From Duganella sp. Root336D2 (GTDB lineage: Bacteria > Pseudomonadota > Gammaproteobacteria > Burkholderiales > Burkholderiaceae_D): a stretch of 64,000 bases of DNA. Below are positions 51,917 to 61,787 of this stretch, piece by piece. The DNA is taken from NCBI RefSeq assembly GCF_001425005.1, contig NZ_LMDB01000037.1, positions 253,269 to 317,268 of the forward strand. The letters are read 5' to 3'. The stretch's first letter is position 1; every line of letters begins with the position of its first letter. Below the pieces are notes generated by a model. The model saw only the letters and a list, made by a program, of their open reading frames with translations, searched no databases and was not told the DNA's origin. The translations under genes were made by a program, and so were the position numbers.

Positions 51917-54298
51917 ATGAATATCGTTTGTATTGGCGGCGGCCCTGCCGGCCTGTATTTCGCCCTGCTGATGAAGAAGCAGGATCCGACGCACCGCATC
52001 GTCGTGGTGGAGCGCAACCGGCCTTACGATACTTTCGGCTGGGGCGTGGTGTTTTCCGACCAGACGCTGGGCAACCTGGTGGCGGCCGACGAGAAGACGG
52101 CGCGCGAGATCCTGCAGTCCTTCAACCATTGGGACGATATCGACGTATTCTTCAAAGGGCAGAAGGTCACTTCGGGCGGCCACGGTTTCTGCGGCATCGG
52201 CCGCAAACGCCTGCTGAATATCCTGCAGCAGCGCTGCGAAGAGCTGGGCGTGGAACTGGTGTTCGAGACCGATGTGCAGGACGACCAGGAGCTGGCGGCG
52301 CACTATGACGCCGACCTGGTGATTGCCTCGGACGGCCTGAATTCGCGCGTACGCACCCGCTACGAAGCGGCGTTCCAGCCGGTGATCGAAGCACGCCAGT
52401 GCCGCTTCGTGTGGCTGGGAACGACCCGGAAATTCGATGCCTTCACCTTCGACTTCCAGCAAACAGAGCACGGCTGGTTCCAGGCGCATATCTACCAGTA
52501 CGACGGCGAGACCTCGACCTTCATCATCGAGACGCCGGAATCGGTGTGGCGCGCAGCCGGGCTGGATGACATGTCGCAGGAAGAAGCGCTGGCCTGGTGC
52601 GAGAAACTGTTCGCCGAGCGGCTGGACGGGCACAAGCTGATGTGCAATGCGGCCCACTTGCGCGGCTCGAACGTGTGGATCAAATTCCCGCGTATCGTGT
52701 GCCGGAACTGGGTGCACTGGAATGACGGCGTGCCGGTGGTCCTGATGGGCGATGCCGCGCACACCGCGCATTTCTCGATCGGATCCGGCACCAAACTGGC
52801 GCTGGAAGATGCGATCGAACTGGCGCGCTGCTTCGACACGCGCGGCAGCGTACGCGAGGCGCTGGACACCTACCAGGAGGTGCGAGCTGTCGAAGTGCTG
52901 AAGATCCAGAGCGCGGCCCGCAATTCGATGGAGTGGTTCGAGAACGTGCAGCGCTACACCGCCATGGAAGCGCCGCAGTTTGCTTACTCGATGCTGACCC
53001 GCAGCCAGCGCCTGTCGCATGAAAACCTGCGCGTGCGCGACAAGGGCTACGTGGCCGGCTTCGAGCGCTGGCAGGCCGAACGCGCTTTTGCGCAAGCCGG
53101 GCTTGCGGCGCCCGTGCTGCCTGCGGGGCGCTCGATTCCGCCCATGTTCACCCCCTACAAAGTGCGTGGCCTGGTCTTGAAGAATCGCATCATGGTGTCG
53201 CCGATGGCGCAGTACAGCGCTGTCGACGGCTGTGTCGGCGACTGGCACATGGCCCACCTGGGTGCGCGCGCGATGGGTGGCGCAGCACTGGTGATGGCGG
53301 AAATGACCTGCGTCTCCGCCGACGCCCGCATCACGCCATCCTGCCCCGGCATGTATGCTCCGGCCCACACGATGGCCTGGAAGCGTATCGTTGATTTCAT
53401 CCACCAAAGCACGGACGCCAGGATTGGCCTGCAGCTTGGCCACGCCGGCGCCAAGGGCTCGACCCGCGCCATGTGGGACGGCATCGACCTGCCGCTGGAT
53501 ACAGGCAACTGGCCGCTGGTGGCGGCTTCGCAGCAGCAATACCTGGCAGGCGTGTCGCAAGTGGCGCGCACCGCGAGCGGGGAAGACATGCGCCGCATCG
53601 AAGCCGATTTCGTGCGCGCAACGCTGGCCGCGGAGGAGGCCGGATTCGACTGGCTTGAGCTGCACTGCGCGCACGGCTACCTGCTGTCATCCTTCATTTC
53701 GCCGCTGACCAATGAGCGCGGGGACGAGTACGGCGGCTCGCTGGAGAACCGCTGCCGCTTCCCTTTGCGTGTGTTTAAGGCCATGCGGGCTGCATGGCCG
53801 GCGCATAAGCCGATGAGCGTGCGCATTTCGGCGCATGACTGGGTGGAAGGCGGCATTACGCCGGATGATGCGGTACGGATTGCGCGCCTGTTCAAGCAGG
53901 CTGGCGCCGACATGATCGACTGTTCGTCGGGGCAGGTCAGCAAGCTCGAAAAGCCGGTTTTCGGCCGCATGTTCCAGACGCCGTTTGCGGACCGCGTGCG
54001 CAATGAAGCGGGGATTCCAACGATTGCGGTGGGCTCGATCTTCGAGGCCGACCATGCCAACGGCATCATCGCCGCAGGCCGTGCGGATCTTTGCGCGGTA
54101 GGGCGGCCGCATCTCGCGAATCCCGCCTGGACGCTGGGCGAGGCGGCCAGGCTTGGCTACACGCCCGTGACCTGGCCGAAGCAGTACCTGGCCGGCAAGC
54201 AGCAGCTTGAGCGCAACCTTGAACGGGAACGCCAGCAGGCAGCCGCCAGCGCCGGGCTGTCGCCGCAGCAGGTGGCGGCCAAATTGCTGGAGGGTTGA
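51917..54298 (+). CDS. abmA: 2-Aminobenzoyl-CoA monooxygenase/reductase (salicylyl-CoA 5-hydroxylase-like + OYE fusion)
   Basis: A 793-residue two-domain flavoprotein. Residues 1-395 are a class A FAD monooxygenase (GGGPAGLYFALLMK at 7-20, GDAAHTAHFSIGSGTKLALEDA for FAD ribityl binding). Residues 405-780 are an Old Yellow Enzyme-type FMN reductase (NRIMVSPMAQYS, GLQLGHAGAKGS, ELHCAHGYLLSSFISPLTNERGDEYGGSLENRCR). This fusion is the hallmark of the Aromatoleum evansii enzyme that hydroxylates and then reduces 2-aminobenzoyl-CoA to 2-amino-5-oxocyclohex-1-ene-carboxyl-CoA. Automated pipelines often call it bifunctional salicylyl-CoA 5-hydroxylase/oxidoreductase. GAGGAATCGC precedes the ATG. Confidence 0.88.
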   Translation: MNIVCIGGGPAGLYFALLMKKQDPTHRIVVVERNRPYDTFGWGVVFSDQTLGNLVAADEKTAREILQSFNHWDDIDVFFKGQKVTSGGHGFCGIGRKRLLNILQQRCEELGVELVFETDVQDDQELAAHYDADLVIASDGLNSRVRTRYEAAFQPVIEARQCRFVWLGTTRKFDAFTFDFQQTEHGWFQAHIYQYDGETSTFIIETPESVWRAAGLDDMSQEEALAWCEKLFAERLDGHKLMCNAAHLRGSNVWIKFPRIVCRNWVHWNDGVPVVLMGDAAHTAHFSIGSGTKLALEDAIELARCFDTRGSVREALDTYQEVRAVEVLKIQSAARNSMEWFENVQRYTAMEAPQFAYSMLTRSQRLSHENLRVRDKGYVAGFERWQAERAFAQAGLAAPVLPAGRSIPPMFTPYKVRGLVLKNRIMVSPMAQYSAVDGCVGDWHMAHLGARAMGGAALVMAEMTCVSADARITPSCPGMYAPAHTMAWKRIVDFIHQSTDARIGLQLGHAGAKGSTRAMWDGIDLPLDTGNWPLVAASQQQYLAGVSQVARTASGEDMRRIEADFVRATLAAEEAGFDWLELHCAHGYLLSSFISPLTNERGDEYGGSLENRCRFPLRVFKAMRAAWPAHKPMSVRISAHDWVEGGITPDDAVRIARLFKQAGADMIDCSSGQVSKLEKPVFGRMFQTPFADRVRNEAGIPTIAVGSIFEADHANGIIAAGRADLCAVGRPHLANPAWTLGEAARLGYTPVTWPKQYLAGKQQLERNLERERQQAAASAGLSPQQVAAKLLEG

Positions 54299-54301
54299 GT
54301 G

Positions 54302-55081
54302 ATGCAGCTCACCGGCCACCACGCTTTCATTACCGGCGGCAGTCGCGGCATCGGCCTCGCCTGCGCGCGGGCGCTGCTGGCACAGGGCGCCAGCGTGACC
54401 ATCGCCGGCCGCGATGGCGCTTCGCTCGCCGCCGCCGCAGCGGCGCTCGCGGCACAAATCGATGCGTCGAGGGTGGCAACGTGCGTGCTGGACGTGACTG
54501 ATGAAGCAGCCGTCCACACAGCAATCGCCGCAGCCGCGCAGCAGCTCGGCCCCATCACCATCCTGTTGAACAATGCAGGACAGGCGCAGCCCGCGCCGTT
54601 CGCGAAAACCAGCAGCCGGCATTGGCAGCAAATGCTCGACGTGAACCTGACCGGCGCCTTCCACTGCACGCAGGCGGTATTGCCGCAGATGCTGGAAAAA
54701 GGCTGGGGCAGGATCATCAACATCGCCTCCACCGCCGGCCTGAAAGGCTACAAGTATGTCAGCGCCTATGTCGCCGCGAAACATGGTCTGGTCGGCCTGA
54801 CCAAGGCACTGGCGCTGGAACTGGCGACCAGGAACATCACGGTGAACGCCGTCTGCCCCGGCTACACCGAAACCGACATCGTGCAGGATGCCGTCGCCAA
54901 CATCATGCAGAAAACCGGCCGCAGCGAAGAGCAGGCGCGCGCCGAACTGGCGGCCGGCAACCCGCAGCAGAAACTGGTGCAGGTCGAAGAAGTCGCCAGT
55001 GCCGTGGCCTGGCTCTGCCAGCCGGCCTCCAGCGCAATGACCGGCCAATCCATCGCCGTCGCCGGCGGTGAAGTCATGTAA
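54302..55081 (+). CDS. SDR-family oxidoreductase of the 2-aminobenzoyl-CoA operon
   Basis: A 259-residue short-chain dehydrogenase. Cofactor motif TGGSRGIGLA, NNAG, and catalytic residues in NIASTAGLKGYKYVSAYVAAKHG. The residues after strand 2 (TIAGRDGASLAA) suggest NADP(H). ATG 54302 has GGAGG seven bases upstream, inside the end of the monooxygenase gene. In this operon it probably oxidises or reduces a hydroxy/oxo group on the ring or on the beta-carbon of a CoA intermediate. The end VEEVASAVAWLCQPASSAMTG with GQSIAVAGGEVM is typical of 3-hydroxyacyl dehydrogenase-like SDRs. Confidence 0.85.
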   Translation: MQLTGHHAFITGGSRGIGLACARALLAQGASVTIAGRDGASLAAAAAALAAQIDASRVATCVLDVTDEAAVHTAIAAAAQQLGPITILLNNAGQAQPAPFAKTSSRHWQQMLDVNLTGAFHCTQAVLPQMLEKGWGRIINIASTAGLKGYKYVSAYVAAKHGLVGLTKALALELATRNITVNAVCPGYTETDIVQDAVANIMQKTGRSEEQARAELAAGNPQQKLVQVEEVASAVAWLCQPASSAMTGQSIAVAGGEVM

Positions 55082-55094
55082 GGAAACCAGAACG

Positions 55095-55580
55095 ATGCAA
55101 TTAGACCTGGAAAGCCGCCTGACCAACGACCACCACCAGTCGCTGAAACTGTGGCTGCGCATGCTCTCCTGCACCAACAAGATCGAAACCGAGATCCGCA
55201 GCCGCCTGCGCAGCGAGTTCGGCATCACGCTGCCGCGCTTCGACCTGATGGCGCAGCTGGAGCGCCATCCCGAAGGATTGCGCATGGGCGAACTTTCCAA
55301 GCGCATGATGGTCACCGGCGGCAATATCACCGGCATCACCGACCAGCTGGAGCAGGAAAACCTGGTGGCCCGCGTGCCCGACCCGAAAGACGGCCGCGCT
55401 TTCAGCGTCAAGCTTACGCACGCCGGCCGCAAAGCTTTCGCACAGATGGCCGAGGTCCACGAGAGCTGGGTCGCCGAACTGCTGCAAGAGATTTCGCAAG
55501 AAGACAAAGGACAGCTGATCGAGCTGCTGTCGCAAATGAAGGGCCACCTGTACGCCCGCGAACAAAAGGACAAACCATGA
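55095..55580 (+). CDS. MarR-family regulator within the 2-aminobenzoate operon
   Basis: A 161-residue winged-helix regulator starting at ATG 55095 (MQLDLESRLTNDHHQSLKLWLRML), after AAGGAA. The recognition part is LRMGELSKRMMVTGGNITGITDQLEQENLVAR and the wing is PDPKDGRAFSVKLTHAG. MarR proteins in aromatic-CoA pathways usually repress the operon and release DNA on binding the CoA thioester. That is the likely role here, but no operator can be proven. Its TGA overlaps the next ATG. Confidence 0.87.
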   Translation: MQLDLESRLTNDHHQSLKLWLRMLSCTNKIETEIRSRLRSEFGITLPRFDLMAQLERHPEGLRMGELSKRMMVTGGNITGITDQLEQENLVARVPDPKDGRAFSVKLTHAGRKAFAQMAEVHESWVAELLQEISQEDKGQLIELLSQMKGHLYAREQKDKP

Positions 55581-56431
55581 AATACCTGCAAGGGGAACCG
55601 CAACACCTGCCAGGCAACCGCGCGCAACTCGCCGGCTACCAGGCCAGGCACTTCCAGTTCACGGTGGAGCAGGGCGTCGCCACGCTCACCCTGGACCGCC
55701 CTGAGCGCAAGAATCCGCTCACCTTCGACTCCTACGCCGAGCTACGCGAATTGTTCCGCGCCCTGGCGTATGCCGACGACGTCAAGGTCATCGTTATTGC
55801 CGGCGCCGGCGAAAACTTCTGCTCCGGCGGCGACGTGCACGAAATCATCGGTCCGCTGACCAGGCTGGATATGCCCGGCCTGCTGGCCTTCACCCGCATG
55901 ACCGGCGACGTGGTGAAAGCCATGCGCGCCTGCCCGCAGCCGGTAATCGCCGCCATCGATGGCGTATGCGCCGGCGCCGGCTCCATGCTGGCCCTGGGCT
56001 CCGATATCCGCCTCGGGACGGAGCGCAGCAAGACCGCCTTCCTGTTCACGCGCGTCGGCCTGGCCGGCTGCGACATGGGCGCCTGCGCCCTGCTGCCACG
56101 TGTGATCGGCCAGGGCCGCGCGGCCGAATTGCTGTACACCGGCCGCTCGATGTCCGGCACGGAAGGCGAGCGCTGGGGCTTCTTCAACAGCCTGCACGCG
56201 CCTGAAAGCCTGCTCGCTGCGGCGCAAGCCTTCGCGCAAGGCCTGGCGAGCGGTCCAACCTTCGCCCACGGCATGACCAAGAAGATGCTGCAGCAGGAGT
56301 GGAATATGGGCGTTGACGAAGCCATCGAGGCGGAAGCACAGGCGCAAGCGATCTGCATGGCCACCAACGACTTCCATCGCGCCTACCACGCCTTCGTGGC
56401 GAAACAGAAACCGGTATTCGAGGGCGATTGA
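55577..56431 (+). CDS. Enoyl-CoA hydratase/isomerase-family protein
   Basis: A 284-residue crotonase-fold protein. It starts with the ATGA overlap on the MarR gene. Oxyanion-hole segments are AGAGENFCSGGDVHEI and GVCAGAGSMLALGSDIRLG. The catalytic-acid region reads GLAGCDMGACALLPRVIG, where an Asp replaces one of the glutamates of classical hydratases. Activity may thus differ from simple hydration (for example ring hydrolysis or isomerisation). In this operon it would act on the ring-reduced CoA intermediate. The leader of about 28 residues (MKYLQGEPQHLPGN) extends past the standard crotonase start. Confidence 0.85.
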   Translation: MKYLQGEPQHLPGNRAQLAGYQARHFQFTVEQGVATLTLDRPERKNPLTFDSYAELRELFRALAYADDVKVIVIAGAGENFCSGGDVHEIIGPLTRLDMPGLLAFTRMTGDVVKAMRACPQPVIAAIDGVCAGAGSMLALGSDIRLGTERSKTAFLFTRVGLAGCDMGACALLPRVIGQGRAAELLYTGRSMSGTEGERWGFFNSLHAPESLLAAAQAFAQGLASGPTFAHGMTKKMLQQEWNMGVDEAIEAEAQAQAICMATNDFHRAYHAFVAKQKPVFEGD

Positions 56432-56432
56432 A

Positions 56433-57593
<1,161 letters not shown>

Positions 57594-57602
57594 GGAGTAT
57601 CC

Positions 57603-57995
57603 ATGCAAGTATTACAACCGCCGGGCTGGGCGCGTCCACGCGGCTATTCCAACGGCATCGCGGCCACCGGCCGCATGGTCTTTGTCAGCGGCATGATCGG
57701 CTGGGATGCAAATTGCGAATTCCAAACAGATGATTTCGCCGGACAAGTACGCCAGGCAATCGAGAACATCCTGACCGTACTGAGAGAAGCAGGCGGCGGC
57801 CCGGAGCACATTGCCCGCATGACCTGGTACGTGGTCGACAAGCACGAATACATGGGCGCCTACCGGGAGATCGGCGCCATCTACCGTGAGTTGATCGGCA
57901 AGCACTATCCGGCCATGACGGCAGTCGAAGTTGCTGGGCTGCTGGAGGCGCGTGCAAGGGTAGAGATCGAAGTCACGGCAGTCGTGCCCGCGTAG
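57603..57995 (+). CDS. RidA/YjgF-family enamine/imine deaminase
   Basis: A 130-residue RidA-fold protein (FVSGMIGWDANCEFQTDDFAGQVRQAIENILTVLREAGG ... MTAVEVAGLLEARARVEIEVTAVV). RidA proteins hydrolyse reactive enamines and imines, releasing ammonia. As last gene of the 2-aminobenzoate operon, it is well placed to deaminate the enamine 2-amino-5-oxocyclohexene-carboxyl-CoA or a derivative; that is an inference from context. AAGGAGTATCC precedes the ATG, nine bases after the dehydrogenase stop. Confidence 0.88.
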   Translation: MQVLQPPGWARPRGYSNGIAATGRMVFVSGMIGWDANCEFQTDDFAGQVRQAIENILTVLREAGGGPEHIARMTWYVVDKHEYMGAYREIGAIYRELIGKHYPAMTAVEVAGLLEARARVEIEVTAVVPA

Positions 57996-58037
57996 TTTTA
58001 ACGAAGTGATATAGTCCGGCCGTGGAGGTGCAATGCC

Positions 58038-58763
58038 ATGGCTAAACTTCTCGCGCGCCTGATGGGCGCTATCTTTCTGCTGGTACTATCGACGGCGCAA
58101 GGCGCAACGCCGCTATTGACTGATGCGGAGATCGCCCAGCTATCGACCTGGCTGGGTAATGGCCCGATCCGGCTGGAGCGCTTATATAAAAAGCGCGATG
58201 GGCAAACCGCAGCGGATTTCCACGCGGCAGTGGACGGCAAGGGCCGTACCTTTACCGTGATGGAAGCCACCAATGAGCTTGGGCAAATGTTCAAGGTGGG
58301 CGGCTACAACCCGCAAAGCTGGGATTCGTCCGGGAAATTCCACATCACGACCGAAGATGAAAAGCGCACCGGCTTCCTGTTCAACCTGACGTCGCGCCAG
58401 ATGCATCGCCAGACACCGCGCACTTACGCGCTGGATACGGTCGGTTCCTTCCAGACCTGGAACGATGCCAGGACCGGACCGGTATTCGGCGCCGGTCACG
58501 ACTTGTACGTGCCCTGGGACCTGACCAACGGCGGCTATTCGATCATGTATTCCTACATCGATCCCGAGCGCAGCAATTTCGATTCCAGCCTGCTCGATGG
58601 GCGCGACTACAAATCACCCAACGTCACCTACGGCGACATGGAAGTGTGGCGGATATTCGCGGTGCCGGAAGCGGGCACCTGGATGATGCTGCTGTCCGGG
58701 CTGTGCTTGATTGCGTACGTACGGTGCCGGTCTCCAGCAGTGGTCAAGATAATTGCCAAATAG
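58038..58763 (+). CDS. TLDc-domain protein with PEP-CTERM sorting signal
   Basis: A 241-residue exported protein. The signal peptide covers 1-22 (ending AQG). The body, about 45-215, matches the TLDc fold pattern: RLYKKRDGQTAADFHAAVDGKG, FTVMEATNELGQMFKVGGYN, SWDSSGKFH and FLFNLTSRQMHRQ. The C-terminus VPEAGTWMMLLSGLCLIAYVRCR is a PEP-CTERM signal (VPEP-like motif, hydrophobic helix, Arg-rich end). It is followed by an extra dozen residues. Exosortase would cleave and anchor or release it. TLDc is best known from eukaryotic oxidation-resistance proteins, so its role here is unknown. Confidence 0.8.
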   Translation: MAKLLARLMGAIFLLVLSTAQGATPLLTDAEIAQLSTWLGNGPIRLERLYKKRDGQTAADFHAAVDGKGRTFTVMEATNELGQMFKVGGYNPQSWDSSGKFHITTEDEKRTGFLFNLTSRQMHRQTPRTYALDTVGSFQTWNDARTGPVFGAGHDLYVPWDLTNGGYSIMYSYIDPERSNFDSSLLDGRDYKSPNVTYGDMEVWRIFAVPEAGTWMMLLSGLCLIAYVRCRSPAVVKIIAK

Positions 58764-58824
58764 GTAATTGTAGACTAGTGCATTGCGGACCTGTTTGTTC
58801 CCGCTTTAACCGCGCGGTTGCTGT

Positions 58825-58899
58825 TGGTCCCCCCGACTGGAATCGAACCAGTATCCCACGCTTAGGAGGCATGTGCACTATCCATTGTGCTACGGGGAG
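58825..58899 (-). tRNA. tRNA-Arg (anticodon CCT)
   Basis: A 75-base cloverleaf including an encoded CCA. The acceptor is CTCCCCG/CGGGGGG with one wobble, the D stem GCAC/GTGC, and the anticodon stem CATGC/GCGTG around loop CTCCTAA (anticodon CCT, reads AGG). The T arm is ACTGG-TTCGATT-CCAGT. It lies antisense between the TLDc gene and uup. Confidence 0.95.
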
Positions 58900-58978
58900 G
58901 ACGCAAAGCGAGCGCAATTATAGCTGACGGGCTGGCAACAGGTAAAATGCGTCTTTTCCCGTCACACATCGCACCCCA

Positions 58979-60892
58979 ATGGCTGTCATCTCATTAACAT
59001 CTGCACAACTGGCTTTTGGCCACCATGCCCTGCTGGACCACGCTGAATTTTCCCTCGAAACCGGGGAGCGGGTCGGCCTGATCGGGCGTAACGGCACCGG
59101 TAAATCCTCCCTGCTGAAGATCATTGCCGGCATCCAGAAGCTGGATGACGGCCTGCTGGTCATGCAGCAGGGCCTGAAAGTCGTCTACGTCGAGCAGGAG
59201 CCGCAATTCGAGGCTGGCCAGAGCGTGCACGACGCGGTGGCATCCGGCCTGGGCGAGTTGCCGGCACTGCTGAAAGAATACGATGAGCTGACCGGCAAGT
59301 TCGGCCAGGGCGATGATGATGCGCTGATGGAGCGCATGCACGACATCCAGGTCAAGCTGGATGCAGGCGATGCCTGGAACCTGAAAAACAAGGTGGAAAC
59401 CGTGCTCGGACGCCTGAACCTGGATGGCGCGGTGCTGATCGAAACCCTTTCCGGCGGTACCAAGAAGCGCGCTGCGCTGGCGCGTGCACTGGTCGGCGCC
59501 CCGGATGTGCTGCTGCTGGATGAACCGACCAACCACCTGGACTTCAACTCCATTACCTGGCTGGAATCGCTGCTGCGCGATTTCAAGGGCAGCATCCTGT
59601 TCATTACCCACGATCGTTCCTTCCTGGACAATGTGGCGACCCGCATCATCGAACTCGATCGCGGCAACCTGATGTCCTATCCGGGCAATTTCACCACCTA
59701 CCAGGTGCGCAAGGCGGAACAGCTGGCCGTCGAGGAAATCGAGAACGCCAAGTTCGACAAAGTCCTGGCGGCTGAAGAAGTCTGGATTCGCAAGGGCGTC
59801 CAGGCGCGCCGCACGCGTGACGAAGGCCGTGTGCGCCGGCTGGAGCGCTTGCGCGAGCAGCGCGCCGCACGCCGCGACCAGCAGGGCCAGGTGCGCCTGG
59901 AAGTCGGCACCGGCGAGCGTTCCGGCAAGATCGTGGCGGAGCTTGAGAACGTGAGCAAATCCTACGGCGCCAAGAGCATCGTCAAGGACTTCAGCTCGAT
60001 CATCATGCGTGGCGATAAATTCGGCCTGATCGGTCCCAATGGCGCCGGCAAGACCACGCTGCTGAAACTGGTCCTGGGCGAAGAGTCGGCCGACAGCGGC
60101 ACGATCAAGCAGGGCACCAAGCTGCAGGTGGCGTACTTCGACCAGATGCGCGCCCAGTTGAACGACAACGCCACGCTGGCCGACACCATTGCGCCGGGTT
60201 CCGACTGGGTCGAGATCAATGGCCAGCGCAAGCACGTGATGAGTTACCTGGGTGACTTCCTGTTCGAACCGCAGCGCGCGCGTTCGCTGGTCAGCTCCCT
60301 GTCCGGTGGCGAGCGCAACCGCCTGCTGCTGGCGCGCCTGTTCGCCAAGCCAGCCAACGTGCTGGTGCTGGACGAACCAACCAACGACCTCGACATCGAT
60401 ACCCTGGAACTGCTGGAAGAATTGCTGGAGGATTACGCCGGCACCGTCTTCCTCGTCAGCCACGACCGCACCTTCCTCGATAACGTGGTCACGCAAGTGA
60501 TCGTTGCCGAGGGCGAGGGCAGGTGGAAAGAATACGTGGGCGGCTACAGTGACTGGGAGCGCGTGCGCGATGCCAGTGCTGCGGCACAGGGGGCGAAAAA
60601 GAACGAAGCGAAGCAGGCCCCTGCGGCAGTCTCGGCGGCCCAAGCGCCAGCGCAGGCAAAAGGCAAAAAACTCAGTTACAAAGAGCAGCGTGAGCTGGAA
60701 GAGTTGCCACAACTCATTGCCAAACTGGAAGATGAGCAGACTGCGCTGAACCTCGCGCTGTCCGATCCGGACTTCTATAAGAAGACGCCGGCGGAAGCGA
60801 AGCGCCTCAACGAGCGCGTTGCGCAGATTGAGGAAGAGCTGATGAATGCGCTGGAACGTTGGGAAGCAATCGAAGGCCGCAACAACGTTTGA
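58979..60892 (+). CDS. uup: ABC-F family ATPase Uup
   Basis: A 637-residue soluble protein with two ABC ATPase domains. Walker A motifs are GRNGTGKSS (about 37-45) and GPNGAGKTT (about 353-361), with signatures LSGGTKKRAALARAL and LSGGERNRLLLARL. An ABC-F linker lies between them, and a C-terminal coiled coil (about 560-637, KKLSYKEQRELEELPQLIAKLEDEQ) is Uup's DNA-binding tail. There are no membrane segments. Uup works on ribosomes or branched DNA intermediates. The C-terminal domain is preceded by an Ala/Gln/Pro linker. A 13-bp hairpin follows. Confidence 0.92.
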   Translation: MAVISLTSAQLAFGHHALLDHAEFSLETGERVGLIGRNGTGKSSLLKIIAGIQKLDDGLLVMQQGLKVVYVEQEPQFEAGQSVHDAVASGLGELPALLKEYDELTGKFGQGDDDALMERMHDIQVKLDAGDAWNLKNKVETVLGRLNLDGAVLIETLSGGTKKRAALARALVGAPDVLLLDEPTNHLDFNSITWLESLLRDFKGSILFITHDRSFLDNVATRIIELDRGNLMSYPGNFTTYQVRKAEQLAVEEIENAKFDKVLAAEEVWIRKGVQARRTRDEGRVRRLERLREQRAARRDQQGQVRLEVGTGERSGKIVAELENVSKSYGAKSIVKDFSSIIMRGDKFGLIGPNGAGKTTLLKLVLGEESADSGTIKQGTKLQVAYFDQMRAQLNDNATLADTIAPGSDWVEINGQRKHVMSYLGDFLFEPQRARSLVSSLSGGERNRLLLARLFAKPANVLVLDEPTNDLDIDTLELLEELLEDYAGTVFLVSHDRTFLDNVVTQVIVAEGEGRWKEYVGGYSDWERVRDASAAAQGAKKNEAKQAPAAVSAAQAPAQAKGKKLSYKEQRELEELPQLIAKLEDEQTALNLALSDPDFYKKTPAEAKRLNERVAQIEEELMNALERWEAIEGRNNV

Positions 60893-60971
60893 TGTAACGC
60901 AATCCAATCTTTGCACGTTCTCACTTTCGTGCGCTTGCGCACGATTGCCCGCTGTAATATCTGACAACCTT

Positions 60972-60999
60972 AATGCCGAGGCAGTCCTGCCTCGGCATT
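60972..60999 (+). terminator. Perfect hairpin between uup and the CAAX-protease-like gene
   Basis: AATGCCGAGGCAG, loop TC, CTGCCTCGGCATT: a 13-bp perfect stem followed by only TCC, so the T-tract is short. It ends 21 bases before the GTG of the next gene. It could end uup transcription or act in the leader of the exopolysaccharide genes. Confidence 0.55.
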
Positions 61000-61020
61000 T
61001 CCAACGGGAAGGCAGATATT

Positions 61021-61764
61021 GTGACTTTACAGCAGCCACCTAAGCGCATTTCCCAACAGCCGCAAGCGATTGCGGCTGCCGCGCCCGTGCTCGCGCTGCG
61101 CACCAATAGCGGCAGTGCGATGCCGCGCGTGCTGCCGTTTGCCACCTTCATTGTTTTCATCATCTTCGTCGACGTGCTTGAACGATTCGGTGCGCACGCG
61201 AACACCCTGCGCTGGCTGTATCCCGCCAAGATTGCACTGGTGCTGGCGATGCTGCTCGCGTGGCGCAAACATTACCGGGAGTTGCGTGAGCTGCCTGCGC
61301 GGCGCGATGCCTTTGCCGCGATCGCTGTTGGCGCCGGCGTCTTTGTTTTGTGGATCGCGCTCGATGCGGGCTGGATGCAGTTGGGAACGCCGCGCGCCTT
61401 CGATGCCGCAGGCAGCGATGGCCGCATCGATTGGCCGCTGGTTGTCGTACGTGCCTTCGGCGCAGCGCTGGTGGTGCCCTTGATGGAGGAACTGTTCTGG
61501 CGTTCCTTCCTGTTGCGCTGGCTTGAACAGCGTGACTTCCTTTTGCTGCGGCCTGCACGTGCCGGCCTGCGCGCGACGACGATTTCAGTTCTTCTGTTCG
61601 GTATCGAACATAACTTGTGGCTGGCCGGCATCATCGCCGGCATCGCCTACACCTGGTTGTACATGCGCAGCGAAACGCTGTGGACTCCCATCCTGGGACA
61701 TGCCGTGACGAACGGCTTGCTGGCTGCCTGGATCATGGTGACCGGCAGCTGGACCTATTGGTAG
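61021..61764 (+). CDS. CAAX prenyl protease-related protein of PEP-CTERM/exosortase loci
   Basis: A 247-residue integral membrane protease-like protein of the ABI/CAAX (CPBP) family. Conserved motifs are MEELFWRSFLLRW (EExxxR), LLFGIEHNLWLAGIIAG (F-x3-H) and TPILGHAVTNG. This short form with the terminal WTYW-type end matches the version regularly found beside exosortase exopolysaccharide operons (TIGR03008 type). The start is GTG 61021, with GGGAAGG nine bases upstream. It is the first gene of the locus that continues with EpsL and the sugar transferase. Confidence 0.82.
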   Translation: MTLQQPPKRISQQPQAIAAAAPVLALRTNSGSAMPRVLPFATFIVFIIFVDVLERFGAHANTLRWLYPAKIALVLAMLLAWRKHYRELRELPARRDAFAAIAVGAGVFVLWIALDAGWMQLGTPRAFDAAGSDGRIDWPLVVVRAFGAALVVPLMEELFWRSFLLRWLEQRDFLLLRPARAGLRATTISVLLFGIEHNLWLAGIIAGIAYTWLYMRSETLWTPILGHAVTNGLLAAWIMVTGSWTYW

Positions 61765-61787
61765 TGTTAAATAAGGCTAAAAATAAT

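Noticed and set aside
50265..54298. Benzoyl-CoA box pathway or plain salicylate degradation
   Set aside because: boxA, boxB and boxC are absent. The FAD monooxygenase plus OYE fusion fits 2-aminobenzoyl-CoA better than a stand-alone salicylyl-CoA hydroxylase, which lacks the reductase half.
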